Shown: positions 7,524 through 16,380, numbered from the stretch's first letter. The stretch: 64,000 nt of DNA from Quadrisphaera granulorum (GCF_003149145.1 NZ_QGDQ01000017.1:46248-110247), one strand, 5' to 3'. Translations and numbers: made by a program. Notes: generated by a model from the letters alone, not told the origin.

Positions 7524-8297
7524 TTGTGTGACCTGAGTCACAGATCGCGGCGACCTCCGGATGAGCGTGCCCCAGTCGTTCGCATCGCGCACGACGAGTT
7601 CCGGTTGCCGCCTCCCGGGGGCGGTGATCTCCTGCCGGAGACGGTCCGCGCGGCGGACCACGGCCCCGAGGAGCTCGCGATTACCGCCGACGACGACGAC
7701 CGCCCACCTGCGGGCAGCGAGGCGCACGGGGGGCACGGATCGTCATCTGTCGACGACGACGTCCTCGCCCGCCGCGCCCGCGTCGGCGACCGCGAGGCCT
7801 TCGCCCAGCTCGTCGACCGCCACGGCCCCGCCCTGCACCGCTACGCGTCGCGAATGCTCGACGACCCCAGCGAGACCGCCGACTGCCTGCAGGACGCCTT
7901 CGCCGACGCCTGGCGTGGCCTGCCCGGGTGGGAGGGGCGCGCCCAGGTGCGGACGTGGCTGTTCACGCTCGTCACCCACGCCGTCCGCCGCCACCAGAGC
8001 CGGCACCTGCGCAAGACGCCGAAACCCGTGGACGACGAGCAGCTACGCACGCGCGTGGGCGCCAGCACGAGCAGCGACCCGGCGCGCATCGTGGAGATGG
8101 AGGACTTCGTGCGCGCACTGGACGCCGCACTCGGCACACTGCCCGAGGGGCAGCGGTCGGCCTGGCTGCTGCGCGAGGTCGAGGGCCTCTCGTACGCGGA
8201 GATCGCGGAGATCAGCGCCGCAACCCCAGACGTCGTGCGCGGGCGCCTGTCGCGGGCCCGCGCGTCCCTCGAAGTGGCAATGGAGGACTGGCGATGA
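7524..8297 (+). CDS. ECF-type RNA polymerase sigma factor
   Basis: Group 4 sigma-70 factor. Region 2 is seen in DREAFAQLVDRHGPALHRYASRML through ADCLQDAFADAWRGLPGW with an RTWLFTLVTHAVRRH motif, and region 4 in ALGTLPEGQRSAWLLREVEGLSYAEIAEI followed by VRGRLSRARASL. About 75 residues of low-complexity acidic sequence precede region 2. The start is doubtful: the first in-frame codon is a TTG at 7524 that overlaps a CRP-like operator; a TTG at 7605 or a rare ATT at 7680 behind GAGGAG are alternatives. It overlaps the next gene (ATGA), which has a Gls24-like fold rather than a normal anti-sigma domain. It probably controls the divergent Asp23 operon, by inference. Confidence 0.85.
   Translation: MCDLSHRSRRPPDERAPVVRIAHDEFRLPPPGGGDLLPETVRAADHGPEELAITADDDDRPPAGSEAHGGHGSSSVDDDVLARRARVGDREAFAQLVDRHGPALHRYASRMLDDPSETADCLQDAFADAWRGLPGWEGRAQVRTWLFTLVTHAVRRHQSRHLRKTPKPVDDEQLRTRVGASTSSDPARIVEMEDFVRALDAALGTLPEGQRSAWLLREVEGLSYAEIAEISAATPDVVRGRLSRARASLEVAMEDWR
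7527..7542. promoter_or_regulatory. CRP/GlxR-type operator (TGTGA-N6-TCACA)
   Basis: A perfect 16-bp palindrome TGTGACCTGAGTCACA matches the cAMP-receptor-protein consensus recognised by actinobacterial GlxR/Crp proteins. It sits in the divergent region between the Asp23 operon and the sigma factor. Regulation by a Crp homologue is inferred from the match. Confidence 0.6.
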
Positions 8298-8878
8298 CGG
8301 GCGAGGAGCGGCCTACCGAGCCCGTGGCCGGAGCGGACGGTGCTCCAGCGGCTCAGCCAGCTCCGGCGGCTGAGCCAGCTCCGGCTGCTCAGCCAGGTCC
8401 GGCGGCTGCCGGGCTGGGTGCTGAGCGCCTGGCCGCCGCGACAGCGGCCATGCGGCAGCACACCGACCGCGGCTGGGAGCAGGTCCGCGGCGACGTCATC
8501 GCCGCGGCGATGAGGGCTTTCCGCCCCTCCGCGCCGGTGCGCGGCGAGCACGGCCACGGGTCGTTCACCGTGGCGTCGGAGGTGGTGGTGGCCGCGGTGC
8601 GCCGCGCGCTGGACCCGCTTCCCGATGCCTCGGCCGACGCCGTCCGCCTCTCCACCGACGACGACGACCGGCTCGAGCGCATCGTCGTCGCCGTCGTCGC
8701 CGCCTACGGATCGCCGCTGCTCGCCGTGGCCGACGAAGTGCGCGCCCGCACCGCGGCCGTCCTGGAGCGGCTGCTGGGGCCGGAGGCGCTTCGTGCCCCT
8801 GACGGGTCCGGCGTCGAATCCGTGGTGGAGGTCGACGTGCACATCGGCGGGGTGGAGGTCGACCCGCGCCGCCTGTGA
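8294..8878 (+). CDS. Gls24-like partner protein of the sigma factor
   Basis: The ATG at 8294 overlaps the sigma factor stop, so the two are translationally coupled. The 194-residue product begins with a Pro/Ala-rich segment made of repeats of APAAEPAPAAQP type, followed by a folded domain: RGDVIAAAMRAFRPSAPVRG, SFTVASEVVVAAVRRALDPL, DDRLERIVVAVVAAYGSPLLAVADEVR, and an end strand VVEVDVHIGGVEV. The helix/strand order and terminal strand recall Asp23/Gls24 proteins. No zinc anti-sigma motif or transmembrane helix is seen, so classical anti-sigma function is not supported. It may link the Asp23 system to the sigma factor, by inference. Confidence 0.6.
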   Translation: MTGEERPTEPVAGADGAPAAQPAPAAEPAPAAQPGPAAAGLGAERLAAATAAMRQHTDRGWEQVRGDVIAAAMRAFRPSAPVRGEHGHGSFTVASEVVVAAVRRALDPLPDASADAVRLSTDDDDRLERIVVAVVAAYGSPLLAVADEVRARTAAVLERLLGPEALRAPDGSGVESVVEVDVHIGGVEVDPRRL

Positions 8879-8917
8879 TCCCCGCCTCGTTCACCCGGTG
8901 GGCGGGGTGCTGGCAGG

Positions 8918-9460
8918 GTGTCGCGCGTGAGCACGCCTGGGAGCACCGCTGAGCAGCCGCTGGTCGGCGTCGTCATGGGATCCGACTCCGACTGGCCGGT
9001 GATGAGCGCCGCCGCGGAGGCACTCGCCGAGTTCGGCGTGCCCCACGAGGTCGACGTCGTCTCCGCCCACCGCATGCCCGCCGAGATGATCGCCTACGGA
9101 CAGGAGGCCGCCGGACGCGGACTGCGCGTGATCATTGCCGGAGCGGGCGGTGCCGCGCACCTGCCGGGCATGCTCGCTTCCGTCACGCCGCTGCCGGTCA
9201 TCGGCGTGCCGGTGCCGCTGAAGCACCTCGACGGCATGGACTCGCTGCTGTCCATCGTGCAGATGCCCGCGGGCGTGCCCGTGGCCACCGTGAGCATCGG
9301 CGGCGCGCGCAACGCGGGGCTCCTCGCCGTCAGGGTGCTCGCGGCGGGGGAGGGGGCGCTCGCTGAGCGGCTCCGCGCTGCCATGACGGCGTTCCAGGGA
9401 GAGCTGCGCGACGTCGCCCACGCCAAGGGCGCCCGCCTGCGGGAGCAGCGCACCTCCTGA
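8918..9460 (+). CDS. purE: N5-carboxyaminoimidazole ribonucleotide mutase (PurE)
   Basis: Class I PurE, converting N5-CAIR (made by PurK) to CAIR in purine synthesis. Signature motifs are complete: [45 protein letters not shown], and [23 protein letters not shown]. The active-site His is the one in SAHRMP. Length is 180 residues. The start may be the GTG at 8918 or the GTG at 8927. The gene is separated from purK by the amidohydrolase and envelope cluster, while the usual actinobacterial neighbours (GtrA, LCP, GT2) remain around both. Confidence 0.95.
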   Translation: MSRVSTPGSTAEQPLVGVVMGSDSDWPVMSAAAEALAEFGVPHEVDVVSAHRMPAEMIAYGQEAAGRGLRVIIAGAGGAAHLPGMLASVTPLPVIGVPVPLKHLDGMDSLLSIVQMPAGVPVATVSIGGARNAGLLAVRVLAAGEGALAERLRAAMTAFQGELRDVAHAKGARLREQRTS

Positions 9461-9641
9461 CCGCGTCACAGCGTCACAGCGTCACAGCGTGACCGTGGAC
9501 CGGCCGACGGACGGGCGTTCCGTGCAGGGGCCTCCCAGTCGAGATCGAGGTGATCTCCAGCTGGTGTACCGACGCTGCGACCATGTCCTCGAGCGGCCTG
9601 GCGCCCATTTCCCGCACCCAGCCCCGCTCCGGCGCTGACCG

Positions 9642-11849
9642 ATGACCCTGTCGTATTCGCCGTCGACGCCGCCGCCGGCCGAGTTGCCCGCCCCCGTGCC
9701 TGACCGCACGTCCCGCAGAGAGTTCTGGCGGGGGCGCGAGCAGGACCCGGCGTGGGCCCGGCCGGCCCTCGTCGTCCTCCTCGTGGGCACCGCGGTGCTG
9801 TACCTCTGGAACCTCAGCGCCTCAGGCTGGGGCAACGCGTTCTACGCGGCGGCAGCGCAGGCCGGGTCGGTGAGCTGGGAGGCGTTCCTCTTCGGCTCCT
9901 CGGACGCCGGGAACTCCATCACTGTCGACAAGCCCCCGGCCTCGATCTGGCTCATGGCGCTCTCGGTGCGCCTGTTCGGGCTGTCGAGCTGGTCCGTGCT
10001 CGTCCCGCAGGCGCTCATGGGCGTCGGCACCGTGTGGCTGCTCCACCACAGCGTTCGACGTGTGCTGGGCGCACCTGCCGCGCTCCTGGCGGGCCTCGCC
10101 CTGGCGGTGACGCCGGTGGCTGCTCTGATGTTCCGGTTCAACAACCCCGACGCCCTGCTCGTGCTGCTCATGACCGGTGGGGCCGTCGCGGTGCTGCGGG
10201 CCATGGAGGCGTCGCGGACGTCGACGCAGACGCGCTGGCTGCTGCTGGCAGGGGTGCTGGTGGGCCTGGGCTTCCTCACCAAGCAGTTGCAGGTGCTCCT
10301 CGTGGTGCCGGCGTTCGGCCTGACCTACCTGCTCTTCGGGCGACCCGCGCTGGGCCGGCGCGTGGCGCAGCTGGTGGCCGCTGGGGTCGCCGTCGTCGTC
10401 TCCGCGGGGTGGTGGGTGGCCCTGGTTCAGCTGTGGCCGGCGGGGTCACGGCCCTACATCGGTGGCTCGCAGGACAACGACTTCCTCGAGCTGACCTTCG
10501 GCTACAACGGTCTGGGACGGCTGACGGGCCGCGAGGTCGGCGCCGTAGGCACCACCGTGGGCCCCGGCGGTGTCGGCCACTGGGGCGAGACCGGACTGCT
10601 CCGCCTCGTCGGTTCGCAGTTCGGCGGTCAGATCGCGTGGCTGGTGCCGGCGGCCTTCGTGCTGGGTGCCACGGCCCTGTGGCTGCTGCGCCGGGCCGAG
10701 CGCACCTCGGTGCTGCGGGCGGCACTGGTGCTGTGGGTGACCTGGCTGCTGACCACCGCTGTGGTGTTCAGCTTCATGTCGGGGATCTTCCACCCGTACT
10801 ACACGGTCGCGCTGGCCCCCGCGATTGCCGCGATGGTGGCCATCGGAGCCCTGGTCACCTGGCAGGCCCGTGACAGATGGCTGGGGACGACGGCGCTTGC
10901 CGTCGCCACTGCGAGCACCGCCGTGTGGGCGTTCGTGCTGCTGGAGCGCAGCAGTGACTACTACCCGGCGCTGAAGTGGCTGGTGCTGCTCGTCGGGCTG
11001 GGGGCCGCAGTGGGCTTCGTCGTCCTCAAGGCGTTCCCGGCGCTGCCGACCCTCGGGCGGACGGGGCTGTTGTCGGTGGTGGGCGCTGCGATCGTCGCCT
11101 CGCTGGCGGCGCCGACGGCGTACGCCGTGGACACCGCGGGGACTGCGCACACCGGTTCCCTGCCCAGCGCCGGTCCGGCGGCCGCGTCGGGGAGGGCCAT
11201 GTTCGGGTGGGGTCCGGGGGGCTGGCCTGGCGGGCAAGGCGGCCCCGGCGGGCAGGGCTGGCCTGGCGGGCAAGGCGGGCAAGGCGGGCAAGGCGGGCAA
11301 GGCGGCGGCTGGCAAGGCGGCCCCGGCGGGCAGAGCTGGCCTGGCGGGCAAGGCGGGGGCTGGCAAGGCGGCCCCGGCGGGCAGGGCTGGCCTGGCTGGC
11401 AGGGCGGGGGCTGGCCCGGCGGGGGACGTCCGGGGGCAGCGGGCGGCCTGCTCGATGCGACGACGCCGAGCGCCGGGCTCACGTCTCTCCTGCTGGACGA
11501 CGCCGACCGGTACCGCTGGGTTGCCGCCACCATCGGCTCGCAGAATGCGGCCGGCTACCAGCTCGCCACGCAGCGCCCGGTGATGCCCGTCGGTGGGTTC
11601 AACGGCACCGACCCGTCGCCGACGCTGGCCCAGTTCCAGCGGTACGTGAAGGACGGTGCCATCCACTACTTCATCGAGAGCGACACCGAGGAAGCAGCAG
11701 ACGGCGAGGAGCCGGCCTCCGCGCAGATCCGTGCCTGGGTGGAGGAGAACTACACCCCACAGGAGGAGGGCGGGGTCACCATCTACGACCTCACCGCGCT
11801 TCCGGTGCAGGCTTCGGCGTCGAACACGTGGGACGGCACGACCGCCTGA
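9642..11849 (+). CDS. GT39-like membrane mannosyl/aminoarabinose-type transferase with Gly-rich insert
   Basis: Large polytopic membrane glycosyltransferase of the PMT/ArnT type, expected to transfer a lipid-linked sugar to an envelope acceptor. The N-terminal half holds the YLWNLSASGWGNAFYAAAAQ segment and the first extracytoplasmic loop with SITVDKPPASIW; about a dozen hydrophobic helices follow to about residue 500. Residues about 519-600 are an extreme Gly/Gln/Trp/Pro segment built on GGQGG and GQGWPG units, followed by a folded C-terminal extracellular domain starting near GLLDATTPSAGLTSLL. The insert is encoded by 9-bp-type tandem DNA repeats. Acceptor and sugar are unknown. No upstream operon partner is obvious. 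Confidence 0.85.
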   Translation: MTLSYSPSTPPPAELPAPVPDRTSRREFWRGREQDPAWARPALVVLLVGTAVLYLWNLSASGWGNAFYAAAAQAGSVSWEAFLFGSSDAGNSITVDKPPASIWLMALSVRLFGLSSWSVLVPQALMGVGTVWLLHHSVRRVLGAPAALLAGLALAVTPVAALMFRFNNPDALLVLLMTGGAVAVLRAMEASRTSTQTRWLLLAGVLVGLGFLTKQLQVLLVVPAFGLTYLLFGRPALGRRVAQLVAAGVAVVVSAGWWVALVQLWPAGSRPYIGGSQDNDFLELTFGYNGLGRLTGREVGAVGTTVGPGGVGHWGETGLLRLVGSQFGGQIAWLVPAAFVLGATALWLLRRAERTSVLRAALVLWVTWLLTTAVVFSFMSGIFHPYYTVALAPAIAAMVAIGALVTWQARDRWLGTTALAVATASTAVWAFVLLERSSDYYPALKWLVLLVGLGAAVGFVVLKAFPALPTLGRTGLLSVVGAAIVASLAAPTAYAVDTAGTAHTGSLPSAGPAAASGRAMFGWGPGGWPGGQGGPGGQGWPGGQGGQGGQGGQGGGWQGGPGGQSWPGGQGGGWQGGPGGQGWPGWQGGGWPGGGRPGAAGGLLDATTPSAGLTSLLLDDADRYRWVAATIGSQNAAGYQLATQRPVMPVGGFNGTDPSPTLAQFQRYVKDGAIHYFIESDTEEAADGEEPASAQIRAWVEENYTPQEEGGVTIYDLTALPVQASASNTWDGTTA
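11222..11420. repeat. In-frame tandem repeats coding for GGQGG/GWPGG segment
   Basis: About 200 bp of short repeats, including four consecutive 9-bp GCGGGCAAG units, interspersed with longer repeats of the GGCTGGCAAGGCGGCCCCGG type. All units are multiples of three, so slippage would change protein length without frameshift. Confidence 0.8.
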
Positions 11850-11882
11850 CCTCCCCCGCCCCCTCGTCCTACCGAGGCTCAC

Positions 11883-13136
11883 TCAGGAGGTGGCGCTGGT
11901 CGCCGATCCGGTGGCCTCGGCGGCGGCGATCGCCTTGATGGACTCGGTGTCGTCGTCCTTGATGGCCTGGAACACCTGGTTCGCCTTCTCCTCGTCCCAG
12001 TCGACGACGAGTCCGGCCTTGGTCCGGCGGTTGTCGCTCGCGATCGGCACGTTCAGCGACACCGCCTGACCGCCGGCCACGGCGCGCACACCCATGACGA
12101 AGCCGAAGAGGTCCGCAGGGCCGAAGCCGTCGTTCACTGACAGCGCCGCGCCGCCCGCGGAGGCCAGCGGGAACGCGCGCGTCGGGTTGAGCAGCACCGC
12201 GGGGGAAGCTGCCTCGTGCGCCACCGCCCCGATGATCGCGCGCTGGCGCTGGGCGCGGCCCAGGTCGCCGTTGACGTCGAGGTCGCGGCTGCGGGCGTAG
12301 CCGAGCGCCGTCGCCCCGCTCATCGTCTGGCAGCCGGCGGGGATGTCGAGCCCGGCCTTCGGGTCCTTCATGGCCTTCTCGGGGCACATCTCGACGCCGC
12401 CGACGGCGTCGACGAGGTTCGCGAACCCGCCCAGCCCCGTCTCCACGTACCCGTCGATGTGGATGCCGGTGGCGCCCTCCACGGTCTCCACCAGCAGCGA
12501 CGGCCCGCCAAACGCGTACGCCGCGTTGATCTTGTTGGAGCCGTGGTCGGGGATCTTCACGTAGCTGTCGCGCGGGATGCTCAGCAGCACCGTCGGCCCG
12601 CCGCCGGAGGGGCGGTGCAGCAGCATGATCGTGTCGGTGCGCTTGCCCTCGACGTCGGTGCCGGTGGACAGCTCCACCATCTGGTCGCGCGTGAGGCCCT
12701 CGCGGCTGTCGGAGCCGACCAGCAGGATCGTTTGGCCGGGCGTCGCCGCCACGGACGAGTCCGGCATCGCCCCGATCCGCTGCACCGACGTGTACGCCAC
12801 GCCGCCCAGCGCCAGCGGGTACCCGACCAGAGCTAGGAGCAGGACGACGACGGTGCGCCCGGGCCTGCGCCGCCGGCCCGCCGGGCGCGCCGATGGCGGG
12901 GGAGCCGCAGGCTGGGGCGGCTGACCGCCGCGGCCGCTGCCGCCACGTCCGCCGCCGCCGCGTCCGCCGTCGCCACCCGAGCCGCCACCGTCTTCCCGGT
13001 AGGCGCGCTCCCCGCGGTGGGGGCCCTTCCCCGACCGCTCCTGACCTGCGGGTTCACGCTGGCTCGGGGCGCCACGGCGCAGCGACGGCGACGACCTGTA
13101 GGTCGTCGCGGGGCCCCAGCGCGGTTCCTCAGCCAC
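11883..13136 (-). CDS. LytR-CpsA-Psr (LCP) family cell-wall glycopolymer ligase
   Basis: Membrane-anchored LCP enzyme that transfers glycopolymers from a lipid carrier to peptidoglycan (or arabinogalactan). A long disordered Gly/Arg/Pro-rich cytoplasmic leader of about 90 residues is followed by a single transmembrane helix (VVVLLLALVGYPLALGGVAY) and the extracellular LCP domain: ILLVGSDSREG, GKRTDTIMLLH, VLLSIPRDSYVKIP, NKINAAYAFGG, GFANLVDAVGGVEM and ALGYARSRDLDVNGDLGRAQRQR. The conserved Arg and Asp residues of the active site are present. It is convergent with the GT39 gene; the pair may act on the same envelope polymer, by inference. Confidence 0.92.
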   Translation of the reverse strand: MAEEPRWGPATTYRSSPSLRRGAPSQREPAGQERSGKGPHRGERAYREDGGGSGGDGGRGGGGRGGSGRGGQPPQPAAPPPSARPAGRRRRPGRTVVVLLLALVGYPLALGGVAYTSVQRIGAMPDSSVAATPGQTILLVGSDSREGLTRDQMVELSTGTDVEGKRTDTIMLLHRPSGGGPTVLLSIPRDSYVKIPDHGSNKINAAYAFGGPSLLVETVEGATGIHIDGYVETGLGGFANLVDAVGGVEMCPEKAMKDPKAGLDIPAGCQTMSGATALGYARSRDLDVNGDLGRAQRQRAIIGAVAHEAASPAVLLNPTRAFPLASAGGAALSVNDGFGPADLFGFVMGVRAVAGGQAVSLNVPIASDNRRTKAGLVVDWDEEKANQVFQAIKDDDTESIKAIAAAEATGSATSATS

Positions 13137-13223
13137 GTCGCGAGCGTAGGACGGCGGAGCCCGCGAAGGGCTGAGAATCGCCTGAAGCCTGGTCGCGCCG
13201 CAGGTCAGCGGCCCGTACGCACC

Positions 13224-13637
13224 TCAACGGCCGAGCCGAGGCGCCTCGATGAGCGGGCACGTATCCATGACGACGTCGAGCCCCGCAGCCGCCGCCCTGG
13301 CTGCAGCGTCGTCGTCGACCACGCCGAGCTGCAGCCACACCGCTCCCGCACCCACGGCGATGGCCTCGTCGACGATGGCGCCGGCGCGGCTGCTGTTGAC
13401 GAAGACGTCGACGACGTCGATGCGACCGGGCACCTCCGCGAGCGTGCGGTAGCCGCGGGCGCCGTGCACCTCTTCGGCGCGGGGATGCACCGGCACGATC
13501 GGGTGGCCCATGAGCTGCAGCCCCGCCGCCACGCGGTACGCCGCGCGAGCGGTGTTCTGTGACAGCCCGACCACCGCCCAGCGCCCGGGCGCCGTGAGGA
13601 GCCGCGCGATGACCTCGGGATCGTTGCGGTGGGTCAC
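13224..13637 (-). CDS. CoA-binding protein (YccU type)
   Basis: A 137-residue Rossmann-fold CoA-binding protein. Motifs are AVVGLSQNTARAAYRVAAGL at the nucleotide loop, GHPIVPVHPRAEEVHG, RIDVVDVFVNSSRAGAIVDEA, AVWLQLGV and a terminal MDTCPLIE. The Cys and Pro of CPLIE are typical of the family. The physiological role in bacteria is poorly known. It follows the LCP gene's start by about 90 bp on the same strand. Confidence 0.88.
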   Translation of the reverse strand: MTHRNDPEVIARLLTAPGRWAVVGLSQNTARAAYRVAAGLQLMGHPIVPVHPRAEEVHGARGYRTLAEVPGRIDVVDVFVNSSRAGAIVDEAIAVGAGAVWLQLGVVDDDAAARAAAAGLDVVMDTCPLIEAPRLGR

Positions 13638-13650
13638 CCTGTGACGGTAG

Positions 13651-14217
13651 TCAGCTGGCGGGGACGGAGCGCGGCGCCGGCACCGTGCGACGCACGGGGG
13701 CGCCCGTGGCGGGCTGCGTCATCGGGCCGACCGGCGGCACCACCGGCGCCAGCGGCGCGGACGCGGCGGCGCTCGTCGTCGTCGTCGATCGAGAGGAAAG
13801 GGCGGCCCGTGCGGCGGCGGCCTGCGCCTCGGCCAGCTGGGCGGCCAGGGTGGCTTCGGCGGCGGCGCGTGCGGCGGCCTCGTCGAGGGCCAGGCGGCGG
13901 CTCAGCACGGTGACCTGGCGCTGCAGGTCACGCGTGCGCAGGTAGGAGCTGACCATGAACCCGAGGAACGCGACGATCGTCGCGTAGAGCAGCAGGTCGG
14001 TGCCGCGCCCGACGCCGAGCACGCCCGCAGCCGACTGCCAGGTCTGGGGGAAGAGCAGCGAGGCGATCGCCAGCGCCACGAAGCCCAGCACGCCGACCCG
14101 GCGTATCGCCTGGTGGCGCGCTGTCGAGTGCCCGCGCACGAAGAGGAGCGCCACGACACCGATCCCGACCATCAGCAGGGCCTTGATGAGCACGCTCTCC
14201 ACCTCGCCATCGTGCAA
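13651..14217 (-). CDS. DUF2304 membrane protein
   Basis: Three transmembrane helices in the first 95 residues (LIKALLMVGIGVVALLFV, VGVLGFVALAIASLLFP and TDLLLYATIVAFLGFMVSSYL), followed by the RTRDLQRQVTVLSRRLAL motif typical of DUF2304, a coiled-coil stretch and a low-complexity Ala/Pro/Thr tail. DUF2304 genes usually sit next to a GT2 polyprenyl-phosphate glycosyltransferase, exactly as here, and are thought to act with it in the membrane. It lies about 90 bp after the GT2 gene on the same strand. Confidence 0.85.
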   Translation of the reverse strand: MHDGEVESVLIKALLMVGIGVVALLFVRGHSTARHQAIRRVGVLGFVALAIASLLFPQTWQSAAGVLGVGRGTDLLLYATIVAFLGFMVSSYLRTRDLQRQVTVLSRRLALDEAAARAAAEATLAAQLAEAQAAAARAALSSRSTTTTSAAASAPLAPVVPPVGPMTQPATGAPVRRTVPAPRSVPAS

Positions 14218-14309
14218 CGCCGTCAGTACCCAGCGTGGCCGTTCCGCATACTCAGAGCAACGACGACACCCGGAAGGGTGCTGACAGTGCCTTCGGGTTC
14301 ACGGGGACG

Positions 14310-14981
14310 TCACTTGAAGATGAGCTCGGTGACGATGTTCACCGAGTTCAGCACCGACTGCCCCTTCTTCACCGAGTAGTCGGTGTAGAGGATCTCCACG
14401 GGGTGCTCCACCCAGCGCCAGCCGCCGGAGCCGATCTGCTCGACGATCTCGCTGGCGTGCGCCATCCGGTTCTGCGTGATGTCCAGCGACGACGCCACCG
14501 CGCGCGTCATCGCCCGCAGCCCGTTGTGCGCGTCGGTCATCTTCACGCCCGTGGTGGCGTTGGAGTAGACGACGCCGGCGCGCAGCACCGCCCGCTTGAG
14601 TGCCCCGACGCGGGTGCGCTGATCGAGGAAGCGGCTGCCGATGACGACGTCGGCCTCACCGGAGCGCAGCCGCTCGACCATGGCCAGCGCGTCGGCCACC
14701 TGGTGCTGGCCGTCGGCGTCGAACGTCACCACGTACCGGGTGCCGGGATCGGCGAGAGCCCAGTCGATGCCCGTCTGCAGCGCGGCGCCCTGCCCGAGGT
14801 TCACCGGGTGGCGCACCACGCGTGCACCGGCGCGCTCGGCGACCTCGCCGCTGCCGTCGCGGCTGGCGTCGTCCACGCAGACGACGTGCGCGAAGCTTCG
14901 CCGCAGCCCCGAGATGACGTCACCGACCACGGCCGCCTCGTTGTAGAGCGGCACGACCACCCAGGCGTCCTCTACCAGCAC
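14310..14981 (-). CDS. GT2 glycosyltransferase, dolichyl-phosphate-mannose synthase type
   Basis: Cytoplasmic GT-A fold enzyme expected to load a sugar from a nucleotide donor onto polyprenyl phosphate. Visible motifs are VVVPLYNEAAVVGDVI at the start, VVCVDDASRDGSGE with the first Asp pair, VNLGQGAALQTGIDWAL, and the metal-binding DXD-like TFDADGQHQVADAL. No transmembrane helix is present, so membrane function probably depends on the neighbouring DUF2304 protein. It would supply lipid-linked sugar to membrane transferases such as the GT39 protein, by inference. Length is 223 residues. Confidence 0.92.
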   Translation of the reverse strand: MLVEDAWVVVPLYNEAAVVGDVISGLRRSFAHVVCVDDASRDGSGEVAERAGARVVRHPVNLGQGAALQTGIDWALADPGTRYVVTFDADGQHQVADALAMVERLRSGEADVVIGSRFLDQRTRVGALKRAVLRAGVVYSNATTGVKMTDAHNGLRAMTRAVASSLDITQNRMAHASEIVEQIGSGGWRWVEHPVEILYTDYSVKKGQSVLNSVNIVTELIFK

Positions 14982-15072
14982 GACGACGACGGTACGTGCG
15001 CCCGGCCCTGCGCCGCTGGCGTTCGCGGCGTCTCACCGGCTCGGGGCCTGCGCATCGTGGGAGGGTGGCCGG

Positions 15073-16380
15073 GTGACAGGGAGGGGGACGACGACGGCGA
15101 CGAGCGTGCGCCGCGGGTCCAACCTGCCGCGCGTCGGTGACTACAACCAGGTCGTGGTGCTCGAGGCGATCCGCCGGCACACCTCCGGTCTGAGCCGGGT
15201 GGAGATCGCCGTCCTCACCGGCCTGTCGGCGCAGGCGGTCTCCAACATCTGCCGTCGTCTGCTGGAGCAGGGCCTCGTGGAGGAGGCCGGCAAGCAGGGC
15301 GGCGGCCCGGGCAAGCCGCGCACGCTGCTGCGCCTGGCGCCGCAGGGCCGGTACGCGGTGGGGGTTCACCTCGACCCGGCGGTCGCGACCGTCGTCGTCC
15401 TCGACCTCCTCGGGCACGTGGTGGCGCGGCGCGACCACCCGCTGCGTCCGGGCGCCGGTCCGGGGCAGGTGCTGGCCGACATCGCCGGCGACGTCGACGC
15501 CGTCATCGCCGAGTCCGGCGTCGACCGTGAGCGCATCGTGGGGCTGGGCGTGGCCGCGCCGGGACCTGTCGACAGCGCCTCCGGGGCCGTGGTGAACCCG
15601 CCGAACCTGCCGGGGTGGAGCCGTGTGAACGTGCGCGACCTGCTGGCTGAAGCAACGGGACTGCCCGTGGTGCTCGACAAGGACGTCGTCGCGGCGGCCG
15701 TGGGCGAAGTGTGGGCCGGCGGCGTCGGTGGTACCGGCAGCGCGGTGTTCTTCTACCTCGGCACCGGTGTCGGTGCGGGTCTGGTGCTGCGCGGGGAGGT
15801 GTACCGCGGGGCGTCGGGCAACTCCGGCGAGGTCGGGCACCTGGTCACCGGGCGCGGCGGCGCGGAGTGCCCGTGCGGGCTGGCGGGGTGCCTGGGGGAG
15901 TCGAGCGGGCCGCTGCACCTCGTGCGCGAAGCCGAGCGGCTCGGCGTGGGCCGGTGGGACCTCGATGCCGGTGATCCCTCCGACGAGTCGGCCGCTGAGC
16001 CGGCCACCGCGGCAGAGCACCGCGCGTCGGTGGCCTCGGCGTTCGTCGAGGTGTGCTCGCTGGCTGACGCAGGGCACCCAGCGGCGTCAGAGCTCCTGGA
16101 GGATCTCGCCTGCCGGATGGCCAAGGCCGCCATCGACGTGGTGGACATGCTCGACGTCGAGCGCGTCGTGTTCGGTGGGCCGCTGTGGTCACCGCTGCGG
16201 CGCACGTTCCTACGCGTGGTCCCGCCGCTGGTGGCCGCAGGCGCTGTGGCGCGGGCGATCCACCCGGTGGAAGTACGGGGCACGCTCGTCGGAGACGACG
16301 TCGCCGCGGTGGGCGCGGGATGCCTCGTGCTGGAGGACTCGTTCAGCCCCCGATCGGCGACCCTGCTGCTGGAGCACTGA
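15073..16380 (+). CDS. ROK family transcriptional regulator
   Basis: Sugar-responsive repressor with an N-terminal winged helix-turn-helix (VLEAIRRHTSGLSRVEIAVLTGLSAQAVSNICRRLLEQGLV) and a ROK sugar-kinase-like domain. The ROK zinc motif is visible as ECPCGLAGCLGE, with GEVGHL just before it supplying the conserved His; GVGAGLVLRGEVYRGASG is the glucokinase-like glycine-rich region. Length of 435 residues is somewhat long for the family. It lies upstream of the mannoside operon but is separated from it by an opposing gene, so control of that operon is possible but unproven. Confidence 0.9.
   Translation: MTGRGTTTATSVRRGSNLPRVGDYNQVVVLEAIRRHTSGLSRVEIAVLTGLSAQAVSNICRRLLEQGLVEEAGKQGGGPGKPRTLLRLAPQGRYAVGVHLDPAVATVVVLDLLGHVVARRDHPLRPGAGPGQVLADIAGDVDAVIAESGVDRERIVGLGVAAPGPVDSASGAVVNPPNLPGWSRVNVRDLLAEATGLPVVLDKDVVAAAVGEVWAGGVGGTGSAVFFYLGTGVGAGLVLRGEVYRGASGNSGEVGHLVTGRGGAECPCGLAGCLGESSGPLHLVREAERLGVGRWDLDAGDPSDESAAEPATAAEHRASVASAFVEVCSLADAGHPAASELLEDLACRMAKAAIDVVDMLDVERVVFGGPLWSPLRRTFLRVVPPLVAAGAVARAIHPVEVRGTLVGDDVAAVGAGCLVLEDSFSPRSATLLLEH

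Noticed and set aside
10446..11882. Long minus-strand frame opposite the GT39 gene
   Set aside because: Arg/Gln/His/Pro-rich, no domain, and fully covered by a well-supported glycosyltransferase.
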